Source: Candidatus Baltobacteraceae bacterium (GTDB lineage: Bacteria; Vulcanimicrobiota; Vulcanimicrobiia; Vulcanimicrobiales; Vulcanimicrobiaceae). Taken from it: 64,000 nucleotides of DNA. The position numbers were made by a program, and so were the translations under genes. Below the pieces are notes generated by a model, which was not told the DNA's origin, did not search any database, and saw only the letters and a program-made list of their open reading frames with translations. This document shows, one piece after another, positions 7,266 through 17,200 of this stretch. How positions within the stretch are numbered: the first letter of the stretch is position 1; each line of letters begins with the position of its first letter. The DNA is taken from the NCBI GenBank assembly GCA_036559195.1, contig DATBTN010000001.1, forward strand, positions 1 through 64,000, in the 5' to 3' direction.

Positions 7266-8645
7266 ATGGCGCTTGCGATTGGCAACACCGACATCTCGAA
7301 CGACTTGTGGCAATCGGCACTTGCGGCGCTCGAGCAGAAGTTTTCCAAACCCATCTTCGAGATGTGGATCAAGCCCCTGCGCTTGGTCTCCCTCACCGGA
7401 AACGAGCTGCTCCTGGCAGTCCAGAATAACTTCGCGCGGGATTGGGTTGAGAACCGGCTTAAAGCCCAGATCTCGCAGGTCCTGACCGAAACCTTCGGTG
7501 CCGTACTCGAACTTCAATTTACCGTTATAGCGGAGAACGGCGAGCAGCAAGCGGCCGCCCTGTCGGGCGCTACCGCCTCCGCCCCGATGCCGACCCTGCG
7601 CCCGAACGACGAGTTTCGGCCCGGCAATTTGAACTCGCGATATACCTTTGAGGAGTTCGTGGTCGGCAACTCCAACCGGTTCGCCCACGCCGCCTCGCAG
7701 GCGGTGGCGGCCGCGCCGGCCCGCGCCTATAACCCGCTCTTTCTGTACGGCGGCGTCGGCCTCGGCAAGACCCATTTAATGCACGCCATCGGTCATCGCG
7801 TCATGCAGGACAACCCGACCGCAAACGTCGTCTACGTGTCGAGCGAGAAGTTCACCAACGAATTCATCATCGCCATCAAAAACAATCAAACGCTGGAGTT
7901 TCGCAATAAATACCGGCACGTCGACGTGCTCCTGATCGACGATATTCAGTTTCTCGAGGGCAAAGAGCAGACGCAAGAAGAGTTTTTCCACACGTTTAAT
8001 TCGCTGCACGAATCCGGCCGCCAACTCGTCATTTCGAGCGATCGCCCTCCCAAGGAGATCCAAACGCTGGAGTCGCGACTGCGCTCGCGCTTCGAATGGG
8101 GCCTGCTCACCGACATTCAGCCGCCCGATCTCGAGACGCGTGAGGCCATCCTGCGCAAGAAGGCGGAGTCCGAGAAGATCCCGGTCCCCGACGAGGTGAC
8201 CTCGTTCATCGCCAAAGTGATCCCCTCAAACATTCGCGAACTCGAAGGCGCGCTGATCCGCGTCGTCGCCTTCTCCTCGCTGACGAAGTCCCAGATCACG
8301 GTCGATCTGGCCGCCGAAGTCCTCAAGAACGCCGTCGCCAACGCTCCGCTGCGCCGCGTGACGATCGCTTCTATTAAAGAAAAGGTCGCGAAGGCGCACG
8401 GCCTCACGGTGAAGGAGATGGACAACTCGCGCCGCGATCAACGGTTGGCCGCGCCCCGGCAGATCGCCATGTTCATCTGCACCGAACTTACGGACTGCTC
8501 CCTCCCGCACATCGCCCGGGAGTTCAATAAGAAGGACCACACCACGGTCATGTACGCCCGTGACAAAGTCAAAGACCAGATGGTCCGCGACGAAGCGTAC
8601 CGCAACAAGATTCGTTCGCTCGTGGCACTCTGCCAGAACGATTGA
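7266..8645 (+). CDS. dnaA: chromosomal replication initiator protein DnaA
   Basis: DnaA binds DnaA boxes, forms an ATP-dependent filament at oriC and opens the duplex. The 459-residue protein has domain I (residues 1-85), a short linker, an AAA+ domain with Walker A GGVGLGKTHLMHAIGH near residue 164 and Walker B LLIDDIQFLEGKEQT near residue 225, and the C-terminal helix-turn-helix domain IV with DHTTVMYARDKV near residue 425. It is flanked by two non-coding regions carrying DnaA boxes, so it probably autoregulates. Confidence 0.98.
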   Translation: MALAIGNTDISNDLWQSALAALEQKFSKPIFEMWIKPLRLVSLTGNELLLAVQNNFARDWVENRLKAQISQVLTETFGAVLELQFTVIAENGEQQAAALSGATASAPMPTLRPNDEFRPGNLNSRYTFEEFVVGNSNRFAHAASQAVAAAPARAYNPLFLYGGVGLGKTHLMHAIGHRVMQDNPTANVVYVSSEKFTNEFIIAIKNNQTLEFRNKYRHVDVLLIDDIQFLEGKEQTQEEFFHTFNSLHESGRQLVISSDRPPKEIQTLESRLRSRFEWGLLTDIQPPDLETREAILRKKAESEKIPVPDEVTSFIAKVIPSNIRELEGALIRVVAFSSLTKSQITVDLAAEVLKNAVANAPLRRVTIASIKEKVAKAHGLTVKEMDNSRRDQRLAAPRQIAMFICTELTDCSLPHIAREFNKKDHTTVMYARDKVKDQMVRDEAYRNKIRSLVALCQND

Positions 8646-8785
8646 GCCGCAGGCCATGCCGTCGCCACCACCTCCGGCCCGGGGCACCACTGCGCTCCGG
8701 GTCGTTCCACACACGGCGATCGCCGCGATGAATAAAGGCGGCACCTGCGCCTTTCACCGTTCGGTGCACAGGGTGCCCCGCGCTG

Positions 8786-8794
8786 CGTGGATAA
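8786..8794 (-). promoter_or_regulatory. DnaA box TTATCCACG
   Basis: One mismatch, at the last base, to TTATCCACA. It lies about 140 bases downstream of the dnaA stop. Confidence 0.5.
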
Positions 8795-8916
8795 CTGCTC
8801 GAATGCCCTGCGCCGTGGAAATGTGTATGGTCGTGCAGCGGTCATGCACATCTTGTTCGAACCGCAAACCCGCATAGCGCCGGGAGATTTGGTGCTTCTT
8901 CGCAGAATGCACCGCA

Positions 8917-8953
8917 CTACTACGGATACGACTATCTTTCTATCTACTACCTA
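8917..8953. promoter_or_regulatory. possible DnaA-trio / unwinding element
   Basis: CTA triplets occur in one phase at 8917, 8920, 8932, 8944 and 8947, giving TAG repeats on the minus strand, in an AT-richer patch. A DnaA box lies about 24 bases away at 8977-8985 with a GC-rich block between. This resembles the box, GC cluster and DnaA-trio layout known from other origins. The orientation and spacing have not been tested against that model. Confidence 0.3.
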
Positions 8954-8976
8954 AGAAAAACGCCCCACCCCAAACC

Positions 8977-8985
8977 GGTGGACAA
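8977..8985 (-). promoter_or_regulatory. DnaA box TTGTCCACC
   Basis: Two mismatches to TTATCCACA, or one to the high-GC variant TTGTCCACA. It sits next to the CTA-rich segment. Confidence 0.35.
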
Positions 8986-9066
8986 ACCGCAAACCAACAT
9001 CCACGAGCGTAGATCAGTCATCCACGGGCGCCCACGGGGAGCGCACAAGTCAGCAAAAACATTCAG

Positions 9067-9110
9067 GCGCCCAAGCCCTCGTCGGGGGCCCCAGCAAAGC
9101 TGGGGGGCGC
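9067..9110 (+). promoter_or_regulatory. hairpin in the dnaN leader
   Basis: CCCCAGC (9089-9095) and GCTGGGG (9099-9105) pair around an AAA loop. The outer arms GCGCCC (9067-9072) and GGGCGC (9105-9110) extend the structure. It lies 27 bases upstream of the dnaN ATG and has no U-run, so it is a leader structure rather than a terminator. Confidence 0.45.
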
Positions 9111-9136
9111 GCAGCTTAGAGCGGAGCGCCTTTCCC

Positions 9137-10252
9137 ATGAAATTCACGGCCAACACCAAGGACATCGCGAGCGCAGTGGGCGCGGCGAGCAAGGTCGTCA
9201 ACGCGCACACTACGGTGCCGATTCTTTCCAACGTGCTGTTGCAAGCCGCGGACGGCAAGATCTCGGTACGGGCGACGGATCTGGAGCTGACGCTCGAACA
9301 CGCGTTTCCCGCCGAAATCGCCGAAGCCGGCAGCGTAACGATTCCGGCCAAGCTCTTTTCGAGTTATCTCGGCAATCTGCCGGCCGGGCTGCTGGAGTTA
9401 ACCGGCACGCCGACGCGCGCGAGCGTAAAGTGCGAGCGCAGCAATTACGACTTTCACGCGCTCCCGCCGGATGAATACCCGCCGCTCCCCTCGGCCCAAA
9501 AAGGGACGAACTTCAGCATCGCGGGCAAACGCTTTCGCGATGGCGTGAACGCCACGATCTTTGCGGCGTCGAGCGAAGAGGCGCGCGGTGCGGTGCTGAT
9601 GGGGACGCTACTCGAGATCGAGGGCGATTCGCTGACGATGGTCGCGACCGATGGATACCGGCTGGCGAAGTGGCAGACGACACTGGAGAACGGTATCACG
9701 GGGAGCGAGAAGTTCATCGTGCCGTCGCGCGCGCTCGCCGAAGCGGCCCGCAACCTCGGCGGCGGTGAAACGATCACCGTAACGGCGCTCGGCGCGTCGA
9801 GCAACCAGCTGATGTTCGCTTCGGGCGACACCTCGATCATCGTGCGGTTAGTCGACGGACAGTATCCTAACTACGGGCAGGTGATTCCGGCGAAGTTCGA
9901 TCGCTCGACCACGGTCAACACGGTCGCACTCATCGCCTCGCTCAAGCGCGCGGAGTTGGTCGCCGGCGATCGCGCCAGCATGGTGAAACTCGCGATGGCC
10001 AATCAAACGCTGATCGTGACGGCCAGCTCCGACGTCTCCGGCAACGCCTACGAAGAACTCGAGATCGAGCAAACGGGCGAAGATCTCACGATCGCGTTTA
10101 ACGCGCGCTACCTGGTCGAGATTCTCAATCACATCGATTCACCGCAGACCGTCGTGGAGTTTCTGGGAGCGCTCTCGCCCGCCGCGATTCGTCCGCTCGA
10201 GCCAACCGACGGCGCCGCGCAACTCTACGTCCTCATGCCGCTACGGCAATGA
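9137..10252 (+). CDS. dnaN: DNA polymerase III subunit beta (sliding clamp)
   Basis: The beta clamp encircles DNA and tethers the replicative polymerase. The start at 9137 (MKFTANTKDIASAVGAASKV) matches the family N-terminus and gives 371 residues. An in-frame upstream extension from 8978 runs through the structured leader and is not conserved-looking. Family landmarks include ATDLELTLEH near residue 46, MVATDGYRLAKW near residue 171 and the C-terminal YVLMPLRQ. It starts the dnaN-recF-dciA-gyrB run. Confidence 0.97.
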   Translation: MKFTANTKDIASAVGAASKVVNAHTTVPILSNVLLQAADGKISVRATDLELTLEHAFPAEIAEAGSVTIPAKLFSSYLGNLPAGLLELTGTPTRASVKCERSNYDFHALPPDEYPPLPSAQKGTNFSIAGKRFRDGVNATIFAASSEEARGAVLMGTLLEIEGDSLTMVATDGYRLAKWQTTLENGITGSEKFIVPSRALAEAARNLGGGETITVTALGASSNQLMFASGDTSIIVRLVDGQYPNYGQVIPAKFDRSTTVNTVALIASLKRAELVAGDRASMVKLAMANQTLIVTASSDVSGNAYEELEIEQTGEDLTIAFNARYLVEILNHIDSPQTVVEFLGALSPAAIRPLEPTDGAAQLYVLMPLRQ

Positions 10253-10264
10253 CGCCGCGGCGGC

Positions 10265-11380
10265 GTGCGACTCACTAACGTCACGCTCTCGAACGTTCGT
10301 AACTACGCGGCGCTGGATTTCGAACCGGCGCCGGGTCTCAACGTCTTCGTCGGAGCCAACGCGCAGGGAAAGAGCAATCTGCTCGAGGCCATCTCGCTGC
10401 TGGGAACCGGGAAGTCTTTTCGCACGAGTAAAGAGCACGACCTCATACGCAGCGGTCTGGAGCTCGCATCGATCTCCGGGCGCGCGCAGATTCGCGCCGG
10501 GTCGATCAACCTGGGATGCACGATAACGGCGAGTGCGCGCGGGACCCGAAAACTCTATACCGTTAACGGTCAGAGCGTGCGCTATGCGAAGTTTCTGGGC
10601 GCATTGCGCGTGGTCACGTTCGTGCCGGCCGATCTGCATTTAGTCGGCGGCCCGCCGAGCGAGCGGCGTGCGCTGCTCAACGTCGCGCTCGCGCAAGATC
10701 GCCCGCAGTACTATCGCGAGCTGGCGCGCTACCAAAAAGCGTTGGCCCAAAAATCGGCGGTGCTGCGCGGCGCGCAAGAACCCGACCGCGAACTGCTCGC
10801 GATCTACAATGCGACCCTCGTTGAGGCCGGCACCGAACTGATGCTCGCGCGCCGTCATTTTGTGGCCGCCGTCGGGGCCGCTGCGGCGCGCGTACACGCG
10901 CGCTGGACGAACCAGGCGGAGGCGCTGGAAGTGCGTTACGAGCCCAACGTTGCGTTTGAGGCGCCGACGCACGCCGCAGTCGCGTCCGCGTTCGCCGCAC
11001 GTTTACGAGCGGTCGAAACGGCCGAGCTCGCGCGCAAGGCCTCGCTCGTCGGCCCCCATCGCGACGATCTCGCGCTCGAACTCGACGGCGCGTCGCTGGC
11101 GGCCTACGGTTCGCAGGGGCAGCAGCGCACGGCGGTACTGGCCCTCAAGGTCGGCGAATACACCGTCATGCACGAACGGTCCGGCGAGGCGCCGCTGCTC
11201 TTACTCGACGACGTTCTCTCCGAGCTCGATGCGGCGCGGGCGCGAGCCTTTCTCGAGGGCGTCGGCGGCTACGAGCAGGCGTTCATCACGGCCACGCATT
11301 TGCCGCCCGAGCTCGCCGGGGCAACGATCTTTCGCATCGCCGGCGGCGGCGTGGCACCGGCTTCGGGGAGCGCGGCATGA
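10265..11380 (+). CDS. recF: DNA replication and repair protein RecF
   Basis: RecF is an SMC-like ATPase that loads RecA at gapped DNA. The 371-residue protein has Walker A GANAQGKSNLLEAISLLG near residue 33, the ABC-type signature in YGSQGQQRTAVLALKVGE near residue 282, and Walker B LLLLDDVLSELDAARA near residue 313. It starts with GTG 12 bases after dnaN. The last codons overlap the next gene by ATGA. Confidence 0.96.
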   Translation: MRLTNVTLSNVRNYAALDFEPAPGLNVFVGANAQGKSNLLEAISLLGTGKSFRTSKEHDLIRSGLELASISGRAQIRAGSINLGCTITASARGTRKLYTVNGQSVRYAKFLGALRVVTFVPADLHLVGGPPSERRALLNVALAQDRPQYYRELARYQKALAQKSAVLRGAQEPDRELLAIYNATLVEAGTELMLARRHFVAAVGAAAARVHARWTNQAEALEVRYEPNVAFEAPTHAAVASAFAARLRAVETAELARKASLVGPHRDDLALELDGASLAAYGSQGQQRTAVLALKVGEYTVMHERSGEAPLLLLDDVLSELDAARARAFLEGVGGYEQAFITATHLPPELAGATIFRIAGGGVAPASGSAA

Positions 11381-12219
11381 CGCTGCGCCCACTCAAGAAC
11401 GCCGTCGGAGCGTGGACGCCCGGCATAGCCGCCAGTGAAGACCCGCTCGTCGCGATTCGCACGGCCTGGCCCGCAATCGTCGGGGCCGACGTGGCCGCTC
11501 ATTGCCGGCCGGCGGAACTCGAGCGCGGCGCGCTGCTGATCGTAACGCGTACCAGCGCCTGGAGCCAGCAGCTCTCGTTCCTAAGCGAGCGGATTCTCGC
11601 GGCGGTGGGCGCGCGCACGGGCTCGCGCCCGGAGCGACTGCGGTTTCGCGTCGGCCAAATTCTCGAAGACGCGCCGGCGCGCGCCGCTGCTAACGCGCGC
11701 CGCGAGCGTCTGCGGCGCGTCGAGGACGATCGCGCGCCCTCCGTCACGCTCGATGCGGCCGTGGCCCGCTTTCGCGAGGACGTGACCGCGGCCCAGCGGG
11801 CCAAAGCCGCCGCCGGGTGGAAAGAGTGTGATCAGTGCGGAGTTTGGGTTGCGCCCTCCGTCGGAGCGCTTTGCGTGCCGTGCGTTAACGCACGGGCCGA
11901 GCGGCGCACGCAGGCGGTGGCGCAGCTGCTCTACGATGCCCCGTGGCTCGGCTTCGCCGGCGTCTCGGGCTTAGTCGAGGGCTTGCAATTATCGGAGTAC
12001 GAGTCGATCCGCAGGCGGCTGTTGCAACGCTGGTGGGACGTTCTTGTGCGCCTCGTCAAATCGGGCCGCCGCGCGATGACCCACCGCGAACGCATGATCG
12101 CGAGTTCCTACGTGTTGCTCAAGAGCGGGCTCGACCCCGAACGCATCGCACCTGCCGTCGTGCGCGACCTGCTCGGAGACGAGCTGCACGACATCCTATA
12201 CGGTAACGAGAGAATCTAA
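11377..12219 (+). CDS. dciA: DciA-like (DUF721) protein with a zinc-ribbon and C-terminal extension
   Basis: The N-terminal ~100 residues match the DUF721/DciA pattern: TAWPAIVGADVAAHCRPAEL near residue 29, LLIVTRTSAWSQQLSFL near residue 53 and LRFRVG near residue 88. DciA is the helicase operator that loads DnaB in most bacteria lacking DnaC. Here the 280-residue protein continues with a CX2C-X11-CX2C zinc-ribbon-like motif (C151, C154, C166, C169) and about 110 more helical residues ending HDILYGNERI. Typical DciA proteins are shorter. The position recF-dciA-gyrB is the one seen in Actinobacteria. The start ATG overlaps the recF stop. Confidence 0.75.
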   Translation: MTLRPLKNAVGAWTPGIAASEDPLVAIRTAWPAIVGADVAAHCRPAELERGALLIVTRTSAWSQQLSFLSERILAAVGARTGSRPERLRFRVGQILEDAPARAAANARRERLRRVEDDRAPSVTLDAAVARFREDVTAAQRAKAAAGWKECDQCGVWVAPSVGALCVPCVNARAERRTQAVAQLLYDAPWLGFAGVSGLVEGLQLSEYESIRRRLLQRWWDVLVRLVKSGRRAMTHRERMIASSYVLLKSGLDPERIAPAVVRDLLGDELHDILYGNERI

Positions 12220-12226
12220 AGAACGA

Positions 12227-14125
12227 ATGTCAGATAATTACGGCGCGGAACAGATCGAAGTCCTCAAAGGACTCGAAGCGGTCCGCAAACGTCCGGGAAT
12301 GTACATCGGCAATACCTCCGAGCGCGGGTTGCATCAACTCGTGTACGAAGCCGTCGATAACGCCGTCGACGAAGCGCTCGCCGGCCACGCCCACAACATC
12401 ACGGTCACGCTCTTTAAGGACGGCGCCTGCGCCGTCGAAGACGACGGCCGCGGCATTCCCGTGGACATGCACGCCGAAGAAAAACTGCCGGCCGTCGAAG
12501 TCATCATGACGATCCTGCACGCCGGCGGAAAATTCGGCAAAGGGGGCTACAAGGTCTCGGGCGGCCTTCACGGCGTCGGCATCTCGGTCGTCAACGCGCT
12601 CTCGCAAGAGATGATCACGCGCATCAGGCGCGGCGGCCACCTGCACGAGATTCGCTTCGAGCGCGGCATCACCACGCAGAAGCTCAAGAAGGTCGGGAAG
12701 GCCGACGGTACGGGGACCTATCAATGGTTTCTCCCGGACCGCGAGATGTTCGAGACGCTGGAGTTTCATTGGGACGTGCTCGCCAAACGCTTGCGCGAAC
12801 TCGCGTTCCTCAATCGCGGGCTCACGATCACGCTGCGCGACGAACGCCCGGAGACCGTGCGCGAGCGTTCCTTCAAGTTCGACGGCGGCATCGTCTCGTT
12901 CGTCGAGTGGCTCAACGAAAAGAAAGACCCGCTGCACGCCATCATCATGACGCACACCGAACGCGACGGCGTCGATGTGGAGGTCGCGATGCAGTGGACC
13001 GACACGTACACCGAATTGATCTACGCGTACGCCAACAACATCAACACGATCGAAGGCGGCATGCATCTGACCGGCTTCCGCACGGCGGTGAGCAATTCGG
13101 TCAATGGATACGCGCGCAAGCGCGGCATGCTCAAAGAGGCCGACGCGAACCTTTCAACCGACGACTGTATGGAAGGCTTGACGGCGGTCGTTTCGGTCAA
13201 GCTGCAAGATCCGCAATTCGAAGGACAGACGAAGACGAAGCTCGGAAACGCGAAAGTTCGAACGATCGTCTACGGCTTGGTCAACGAGCGCATGGATTTC
13301 TTCTTTGAGGAGAATCCCAAGTTCGCGCGAGCGATCATCGAAAAGTGCATGCAGGCGCAGCGCGCGCGCGACGCCGCCAAAAAAGCGCGCGATCTCTCGC
13401 GCCGCAAAAACGCGCTCGAAGGATCGGGCCTGCCCGGAAAACTCGTCGATTGCAAGAACACGAATCCGGCCGAGAGCGAGCTGTTCTTGGTCGAGGGCGA
13501 TTCGGCCGGCGGCACGGCCAAGGGCGGCCGCGACCCGAACTCGCAAGCGATCCTTCCGCTACGCGGCAAGATTCTCAACGTCGAGAAGGCGCGGTTGGAT
13601 AAAGTGCTCTCGAACGAAGAGATCCGCACCATGATCACGGCGCTCGGCACCGGATTCGGCGACGAGTTCGATGCCGGAAAACTGCGTTATCACAAGATCA
13701 TCATCATGACCGACGCCGACGTCGACGGCTCGCACATCCGCACGCTCTTGCTGACGTTCTTCTACCGGCAGATGAAGCCGCTGGTCGAAGAAGGCTACGT
13801 CTATATCGCGCAACCGCCGCTCTACGGCATCCGCAAGGGCAAGAAGCAGTGGTACGCGTTTAGCGACGGCGATCTCAAATCGATCGTCGGCGATTCCGAC
13901 GGCAAAGACTTTATGGTGCAGCAATACAAGGGCTTGGGCGAGATGGATGCCGAGCAGCTGGCCGTTACGACGATGGAAGTCGGAAACCGGCGCCTCAAGC
14001 AGATCACCGTTGAGGATGCCGTCGAAGCCGAGCAGATCTTTACCGATCTGATGGGCGATAAAGTCGAGGCGCGCAAGCAGTACATCTTCGAATTTGCGAA
14101 GTCCGTCAAGAATCTCGATCTCTAG
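12227..14125 (+). CDS. gyrB: DNA gyrase subunit B
   Basis: GyrB is the ATPase subunit of gyrase, which introduces negative supercoils. The 632-residue protein has the GHKL ATPase motifs (AVDNAVDEALAGHA near residue 43, DDGRGIPVD near residue 75, GGLHGVGISVVNAL near residue 115), the TOPRIM motif EGDSAGGTAKGGRDP near residue 422 and DADVDGSHIRTL near residue 500. The C-terminal signature YKGLGEMDAEQL is intact. It starts 7 bases after the dciA stop and closes the replication block. Confidence 0.97.
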   Translation: MSDNYGAEQIEVLKGLEAVRKRPGMYIGNTSERGLHQLVYEAVDNAVDEALAGHAHNITVTLFKDGACAVEDDGRGIPVDMHAEEKLPAVEVIMTILHAGGKFGKGGYKVSGGLHGVGISVVNALSQEMITRIRRGGHLHEIRFERGITTQKLKKVGKADGTGTYQWFLPDREMFETLEFHWDVLAKRLRELAFLNRGLTITLRDERPETVRERSFKFDGGIVSFVEWLNEKKDPLHAIIMTHTERDGVDVEVAMQWTDTYTELIYAYANNINTIEGGMHLTGFRTAVSNSVNGYARKRGMLKEADANLSTDDCMEGLTAVVSVKLQDPQFEGQTKTKLGNAKVRTIVYGLVNERMDFFFEENPKFARAIIEKCMQAQRARDAAKKARDLSRRKNALEGSGLPGKLVDCKNTNPAESELFLVEGDSAGGTAKGGRDPNSQAILPLRGKILNVEKARLDKVLSNEEIRTMITALGTGFGDEFDAGKLRYHKIIIMTDADVDGSHIRTLLLTFFYRQMKPLVEEGYVYIAQPPLYGIRKGKKQWYAFSDGDLKSIVGDSDGKDFMVQQYKGLGEMDAEQLAVTTMEVGNRRLKQITVEDAVEAEQIFTDLMGDKVEARKQYIFEFAKSVKNLDL

Positions 14126-14230
14126 GAGCCGCGTTCGCGAAACGGCCTCGTCTAACGCGAGGTGGTGACGGTGGGGCTTCGTCCGTCGTTGCGGGTATAG
14201 CCAGGGTACAACGGACGCGCGGAGGAGTGT

Positions 14231-17200
14231 TTGCGGAGGAACGTCTCGAGAGGTCTGGCCGCTGCGGCGGTCCTAATCGTGCTCGCCGTGGTGATCTGGC
14301 ACCACGCCGTGGCTCGCTTCGTGGTGGCTACCGCCATCGGCCTCACGACCGGCTATCACGTGGACATCGGCGAGATGCGCCTGGGGCGCGATCACGGCGC
14401 GCTCATCGACACGCACGTCTCCAAGCACGGCGAACCCGTGCTCGATGCCGCGCGCATCGATCTGTATTATCATCTGCGCGACCTCTTGCCGGGAAGCAAG
14501 CACCGGTTCGGGCTGCTGGCGGTCACGATCGACCGCCCGCAGCTCACGATCGTTCACCATCGGGACCGTACCTATAACATCAGCTCGCCCGGCGGCGGCG
14601 CCCCGGGTGCGCCGGGCCGGCCCGATACCGTGCCGCTCAACTTCACGGCGCGCATCCGCGGCGGAACGGCCCAGCTCATCGACGACTACCAGTACTACAA
14701 GGACGCGCGCGCGGTACGCGTGGATAACATCGATGCGAATCTCGCCGTCAACACCGAGACGAAGACGCACTACACGGTGACGGGCACGTTCGAAGACGTA
14801 CGGCCCGAACCGTTTGCGGCCGCCGGTTCGATCGACTACGGGAAGGGCTACGCGATGCACCGCGTACGCGCCGCCGCGATTCCGCTCAAAGCGATCGGCA
14901 ATTACATCATCGACTCGCCTGCGGCCCACATTCTCACCGGGACGGCGCGCGACTTTCACGCAACCATCTACGCGCTCGGGATCGCGCCGAACGTTCCGAT
15001 CGCCTATCACGTGATGGCCGGCGCGCAGGTCGCCGACGCGCAACTCTCTATTCACGGATTGAGCGATCCGCTCGACAACATTCGCGGGACCCTGCAGATT
15101 TTCGACGGAGGCTTAGCGGCCAAGGCGCTCCACGCGACGATCGACGGAATCCCCGTGCGCGTCGCGGGCGGCATCTTCGACTTCTCGAAACCGCAATTCC
15201 GCCTCGGCATGACCGGCGCGGGCGACCTGGACCAATTGCGCCACGTGCTGGCCTTTTCCGCGCATCAGCCGGTACGCGGACACGCGCAGATCAACGTGCT
15301 CATCGAGGGTCCGATCTCGCAGCCGCTGCTGCTCGTCGGCTTCGATTCGCAGCGCGCGTACTACGGGGCGCTGCCGTTCGATCGCGCGCACGGCGTTATC
15401 GCGCTCTACAACGGCGACGTCGCGATCGTACCGCTCAAGGCGTTTTTCGGCGGACTCGACGTGCGCGTTCGCGGGCGGCTGACGCTCGGCACGCCGCTGC
15501 AGACCGAACTCGTCGCGCACTACGAAGGTCCGTCGTCGCGCGTACCGTATCTGGGAGCGCTCGTGACGGATCAGCCGCTCGCAGGCGAGGGGATTCTCGC
15601 CGGCAGCGGTGCGGCCATCGGCGCGCGCGGCTTTCTTGCGTCGACGAACGCGCCGCTCGCGCTCAACGCCTTTTACGATATCGGCGGCGACGGCGTCGGA
15701 ACGATCGGCCCGCTCTCGGTGGTCGCAGCCAACGGCGGAACGCTCGACGGCGCGTACGCGATCGATCGCTCGCGCGGCACGAGCGCCTTTTGGGCGACGG
15801 CTCAAAATCTGCCCGTGCGCCAGCCGCATCCGATCGAACTGCCGGGCGTGCGTTTGCCGCAACTGCCCGCGCTCGGTGGAACGATCGTGGACGCGAGCGT
15901 GGTCGGAAGCGGCGGATTCAAAGATTTGGTGCTGGGCGGACGCGTCGTCGCCGACGGCGCGACGGTCGGCGGCGTGAGGTTTACGTCGCTCGACGCGCTG
16001 TTTGCGGGCCCGCTCGCGAACGTCGCGATGGAACGCGTGCACGCCGACGGCTCCTTCGGCACGTTCGACGGCGCCGGGTCGTTTGCGCCCGGACGGCTCG
16101 TCGCGCGCGGAACCTACGCCGGAACGTTCCAAGATCTCGCGCAGTTTACCGGCAACATCGGCGCGCGCGGAGACGTGAGCGGACCCGTTGCGGTCGCGCT
16201 GGTCGGCAACCGCACGATCGTGCAAGCGCGCGGCGTGCGCCTACGTGCGGCCAGCATTCACGGCATTCCCGTGCAGAGCGCGTCGGGGACGATCGCGGTG
16301 ACCGACGGCGTCTTGCGCGTCTATAACGCCAACGTCGCCGCGGCGGGCGGATCGCTCGTCGCCGCCGGAGCGTTCGGGACGAGCAAATCGGCGAGCGCCG
16401 GAAACGGCGCCGTCGCGCTTGCGACCACGCAGTTGGACGGCGCGCAATTGCGCGGCCTCGGCATACCGCTGCAGAGCGGCGACGTCAACGCCGTGGGAAC
16501 CGTGAAACCGGGCGGCAAGGTGCCGGCCTTCGACGGCGGCGTCGTCGTACGTAACGGTCGCGCGCAGGGATACGACGTCGCCGGCAGCGCTCACATCGCC
16601 GTCGCCAACGACGCGGTGCAGGTGCGTAACGGCGTGGCCGCGCTCGGTCAAACCTACGGAATTCTCGACGGCGCAATCTCGGGGCTGACCTCGGGCGCGC
16701 CGAGGTACGCGGTGCGCGCGCAGATTCCGGCGGGCGATATTGCGACCGCCGCTCAAACGTTCCACATACCGACGCACGTCACCGACGGCAGCTTCAGCGC
16801 CGATTTGCTCGTCGGCGGCCGCGGCAGCGATCCGTCGGTGAGCGGACCGCTGCAAGTCCCGGTGGGATCGACCAACGGCCTAGGATTTCTCGATGCGAGC
16901 GCGCTCATCGGCGCGAGCCGTGCGGGCGTGCGCGCGCGCGACGGCAGCGTGCAGGTTGGAAGTACGCACGCGTTCTTTAGCGCGTCGCTCGACCGCGGCG
17001 CGACCGCAGTCCACGTGCGCTCGCGCCGCGCGAACCTCGCCGATTTCAACGACTATTTCGATACGGGCGATACGCTCGCGGGCTCGGGGTATCTGGATCT
17101 CTCGCTCGCGCAAACGGCGCGCACGGTCTCGACGAACGCCGATCTGGATATCGAAACGTTTCGCTATCGCAGCCTGCCGATCGGCAACACCGACGCGCAT

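Larger units (their letters stand above)
8646..9136. other. dnaA-dnaN intergenic region, second part of a bipartite origin
   Basis: This 491-base stretch has no credible gene. It holds DnaA-box-like sites on the minus strand at 8786-8794 (TTATCCACG) and 8977-8985 (TTGTCCACC), and a plus-strand site TCATCCACG at 9018-9026 with two mismatches. It also has a CTA-triplet-rich, AT-richer segment at 8917-8953 and a strong hairpin in the dnaN leader at 9067-9110. Many bacteria place the unwinding element in this gap. Confidence 0.6.

Noticed and set aside
7209-7775. Long minus-strand ORF opposite the start of dnaA
   Set aside because: It is antisense to a clear dnaA and has no recognisable domain; typical of high-GC shadow frames.
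8978-9136. In-frame N-terminal extension of dnaN
   Set aside because: The extension runs through the DnaA-box region and leader hairpin, is Arg/Pro-rich, and the family N-terminus starts exactly at the ATG at 9137.
14718-14727. DnaA-box-like CGTGGATAA inside tamB
   Set aside because: A one-mismatch site within coding sequence, expected by chance at this length, with no cluster around it.
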